DNA from: Azoarcus sp.
Lineage (GTDB): Bacteria; Pseudomonadota; Gammaproteobacteria; Burkholderiales; Rhodocyclaceae
Reading direction: 5' to 3'
Length of the DNA stretch: 6,890 bases
NCBI GenBank assembly: GCA_031285365.1
Contig: JAITWP010000126.1
Location: 1 to 6,890, forward strand
This document shows, in pieces, positions 5,035 through 6,890 of this stretch. Numbering within the stretch: position 1 is the first letter of the stretch; each line of letters begins with the position of its first letter. Under the pieces are notes generated by a model that ran no database searches, was not told the DNA's origin, and saw nothing but the letters and a program-made list of their open reading frames with translations. Both the position numbers and the translations under genes were made by a program.

Positions 5035-6890
5035 CAAACACGCAACCGTCCACCCACGGTGCGCTCGACATGTCGAAGCAACTCGGAGATCGCTTCATCT
5101 ACTTCAGCGTCTTCGAGAGTACGCTGAGTATCTTGCATGGAAACCCTGAACGCAAGGCTCTTGCAGCCTGATTCAATGCCTTTCCCCTGATAAACATCAA
5201 AAAGTATGATTTCCTGTACGGTGACAGGCGCGGCCTCGCGCAATGCGTTCAGTACCGTTGCAGCGGGAACATCGGCAGGAACCACCAACGCGAGATCACG
5301 TAACACCGCAGGCATGCGTGAAATTTCACCACTCTTCGGGCACAGGGCGGAAAGCGCTGCATCGAGATCGACTTCAAATACGACCGGGGCCGAACCCAGT
5401 TCAAAGCGCTGTGCCCAGATCGGATGAATTTCACCGATCACGCCAATATCCCGACCATCCAGAAACACCGTGGCCGCACGTCCGGGATGCAGCGCAGGCG
5501 CCGAAACCGGCGCAAACGTCAGCATGCGCGGCGCAAACAGGGCTTCGAGATCGCCCTTGAGATCGAAGAAATCGACCGCGCGCGCCGCCTCTCCCCATTG
5601 TTCGGGAAGAACCGTTCCCGCTGCCAGAGCCGCCAGTCGTCGCGGTTGATGAAAACCCGGCACTTCATCCCCTGCCCCATCCCGCTCCCGGCGAATGAAA
5701 CAACGGCCCAGCTCAAAAATCCGAACGCGATTCTGCTGGCGTTTGCGATTCGTCACCAGGTTGGAGACCAGACTCGGAATCAGGCTGGATCGCATCACGT
5801 CCATCTGGCTGGCAATCGGATTGGCCAACCGGATCGGGGCGTTATTGGCGCAGAAATCCCGCTCCCAGGCGGAATCAACGAAAGAGTAATTCACGACTTC
5901 CTGAAAACCACGGTCGGCCAGAAAATGACGTACATCCCAATCGGTGCGCGCCGATTCGGTGCTGGCAAGCATGCCCAGTTTGCCTCGCGGCTCGATGGCG
6001 GGAATGTTGTCGTAACCGTACAGTCGCGCGATTTCTTCGATGAGGTCTTCTTCGGTTTCGATGTCGAAACGGAAGGCAGGCGGCGTGACCCGCAGTTCGA
6101 CCGCCAGATCGCGCACCGTCAGGTGAATGCGCTCCAGCAGCCCGCGCAGGGTCTCCGTGTTCAGGTCGATGCCAAGCACCTGCCGCGCCCGCGCCGGACG
6201 CAGGGAGACTTCTTCGCGGCCCGGCAAATGGTCATCCGAACGCGCTTCTTCCACCGGGCCGGGCACGCCACCGCAAATGTCGAGAATGAGCTGCGTGGCA
6301 CGCTCGATGGCCGGTCGCTGCAACTGGAAATCCACCCCGCGCTCGAAACGGTGCGAGGCGTCGGAAGAAAAGCCATATGCGCGCGCGCGTCCGGTGATGG
6401 CATCAGGCGAAAAGAAAGCAGACTCCAGGAAGACTTCGGTCGTCTCCCCGGTCACGCCGGAGTCGGAACCGCCCATGAGTCCGGCCAGCGCCAACGCGCG
6501 GGCTTCGTCGGCAATCAGCAGGGTATCGGGCGAGGGCTTTACCGTCTGTTCGTTCAGGAGTTGCAACGCTTCGCCGGGATGCGGCAGGCGGACGTGAATC
6601 GCGCCGGAAAGACAGGCGTTGTCGAAAGCGTGCAGGGGCTGGCCGAGTTCGAGCATCACATAGTTGGTGATGTCGACCACGGCGTGAATCGGGCGCAGGC
6701 CGGAGCGCTTCAGGCGATCTTCCATCCAGGCAGGGGTTTGCGCCCTGGCGTTTACTCCGCTGATGACGCGCCCGCAATAGCGCGGGCACTTCTCGGGCGC
6801 GTCGAGCACGATCTCGCGGCGGGCTTCGCTTGCTGGGGGAACCAATGCGAGCGGCGCAGGGGTGAGCGGTGCGCCGGTCAGGGCGGCCAC
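5034..6890 (-). CDS. pheT: Phenylalanyl-tRNA synthetase beta subunit, 3' part of gene (N-terminus outside window)
   Basis: PheT forms the alpha2-beta2 enzyme with PheS that charges tRNA-Phe; the beta chain holds the tRNA-binding and editing modules. The frame is open for 619 codons to the window edge. Compared with about 795 residues in E. coli, roughly 175 N-terminal residues are missing, including the EMAP-II-like tRNA-binding domain. A GTG at the edge (6890-6888) is not the start, since the E. coli-like AALNQ region matches across it. Visible are the B3/B4 editing domain (CPRY..RVI, VVDITNYVMLELGQPLHAFD, DASHRFERGVD), the B5 and catalytic-like core (EEDLIEEIARLYGYDNIP, YSFVD, NRQQNRVRIFELG, DFFDLKGDLE, ALHPG), and the C-terminal FDX-ACB anticodon-binding domain (ISRMPAVLRDLALVV, ILFDVYQGKGI, SLAFR, QRTLED), ending GGRLRV. 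Nothing is broken. It is cotranscribed with ihfA; pheS and any attenuator would lie beyond the right edge. Confidence 0.98.
   Translation of the reverse strand: MAALTGAPLTPAPLALVPPASEARREIVLDAPEKCPRYCGRVISGVNARAQTPAWMEDRLKRSGLRPIHAVVDITNYVMLELGQPLHAFDNACLSGAIHVRLPHPGEALQLLNEQTVKPSPDTLLIADEARALALAGLMGGSDSGVTGETTEVFLESAFFSPDAITGRARAYGFSSDASHRFERGVDFQLQRPAIERATQLILDICGGVPGPVEEARSDDHLPGREEVSLRPARARQVLGIDLNTETLRGLLERIHLTVRDLAVELRVTPPAFRFDIETEEDLIEEIARLYGYDNIPAIEPRGKLGMLASTESARTDWDVRHFLADRGFQEVVNYSFVDSAWERDFCANNAPIRLANPIASQMDVMRSSLIPSLVSNLVTNRKRQQNRVRIFELGRCFIRRERDGAGDEVPGFHQPRRLAALAAGTVLPEQWGEAARAVDFFDLKGDLEALFAPRMLTFAPVSAPALHPGRAATVFLDGRDIGVIGEIHPIWAQRFELGSAPVVFEVDLDAALSALCPKSGEISRMPAVLRDLALVVPADVPAATVLNALREAAPVTVQEIILFDVYQGKGIESGCKSLAFRVSMQDTQRTLEDAEVDEAISELLRHVERTVGGRLRV

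Noticed and set aside
5065..5076. 12-bp palindrome TCGACATGTCGA near the end of pheT
   Set aside because: It lies in coding sequence for an Arg-His-Val-Glu-Arg stretch, does not extend outward and has no obvious regulatory context.

Overview
The window is an ordinary chromosomal housekeeping region from a proteobacterium. Betaproteobacteria or a related gammaproteobacterium is most likely. The evidence is the order pheT-ihfA-merR-tRNA-Pro (an arrangement I recall from several beta- and gammaproteobacteria, for example pseudomonads), an IHF alpha subunit, a CCA-encoding tRNA-Pro(GGG), a UvrA very close to the E. coli protein over its whole length, and GC-rich coding sequence. I cannot name a genus.

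Left part (1-1298). The window opens inside mutY (A/G mismatch adenine glycosylase), of which the last 100 codons are present on the + strand. It converges, with a 6-bp gap, on a minus-strand gene for an atypical sirtuin (SIR2-family NAD-dependent deacylase). A palindrome carrying both stop codons separates the two. The sirtuin gene and uvrA diverge from a 140-bp intergenic region. That region holds a plausible uvrA promoter and a 9-bp inverted repeat whose right arm overlaps the -10.

Middle (1299-4148). A complete, intact uvrA encodes the damage-sensing ATPase of nucleotide excision repair (949 aa from the preferred ATG). With mutY it makes a small DNA-repair neighbourhood in which the sirtuin gene sits.

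Right part (4149-6890), all on the minus strand and read right to left: pheT (the 3' three quarters of the phenylalanyl-tRNA synthetase beta subunit gene, running off the window edge), ihfA, a small MerR-family regulator, then tRNA-Pro(GGG). pheT, ihfA and merR are tightly packed: the pheT stop overlaps the ihfA Shine-Dalgarno sequence, and ihfA overlaps merR by 20 bp, so they look translationally coupled. The tRNA seems to be its own unit. It has a good promoter whose -35 lies inside the terminator-like hairpin behind merR, and a strong 14-bp terminator hairpin that also lies just behind the convergent uvrA.

I see no mobile element, CRISPR array, defence island or new multigene system. The points worth a second look are modest: the non-canonical sirtuin and its repair-gene context, the G8 tract in mutY, the A-C mismatch in the tRNA T-stem, and the compact promoter/terminator/hairpin structures between genes.
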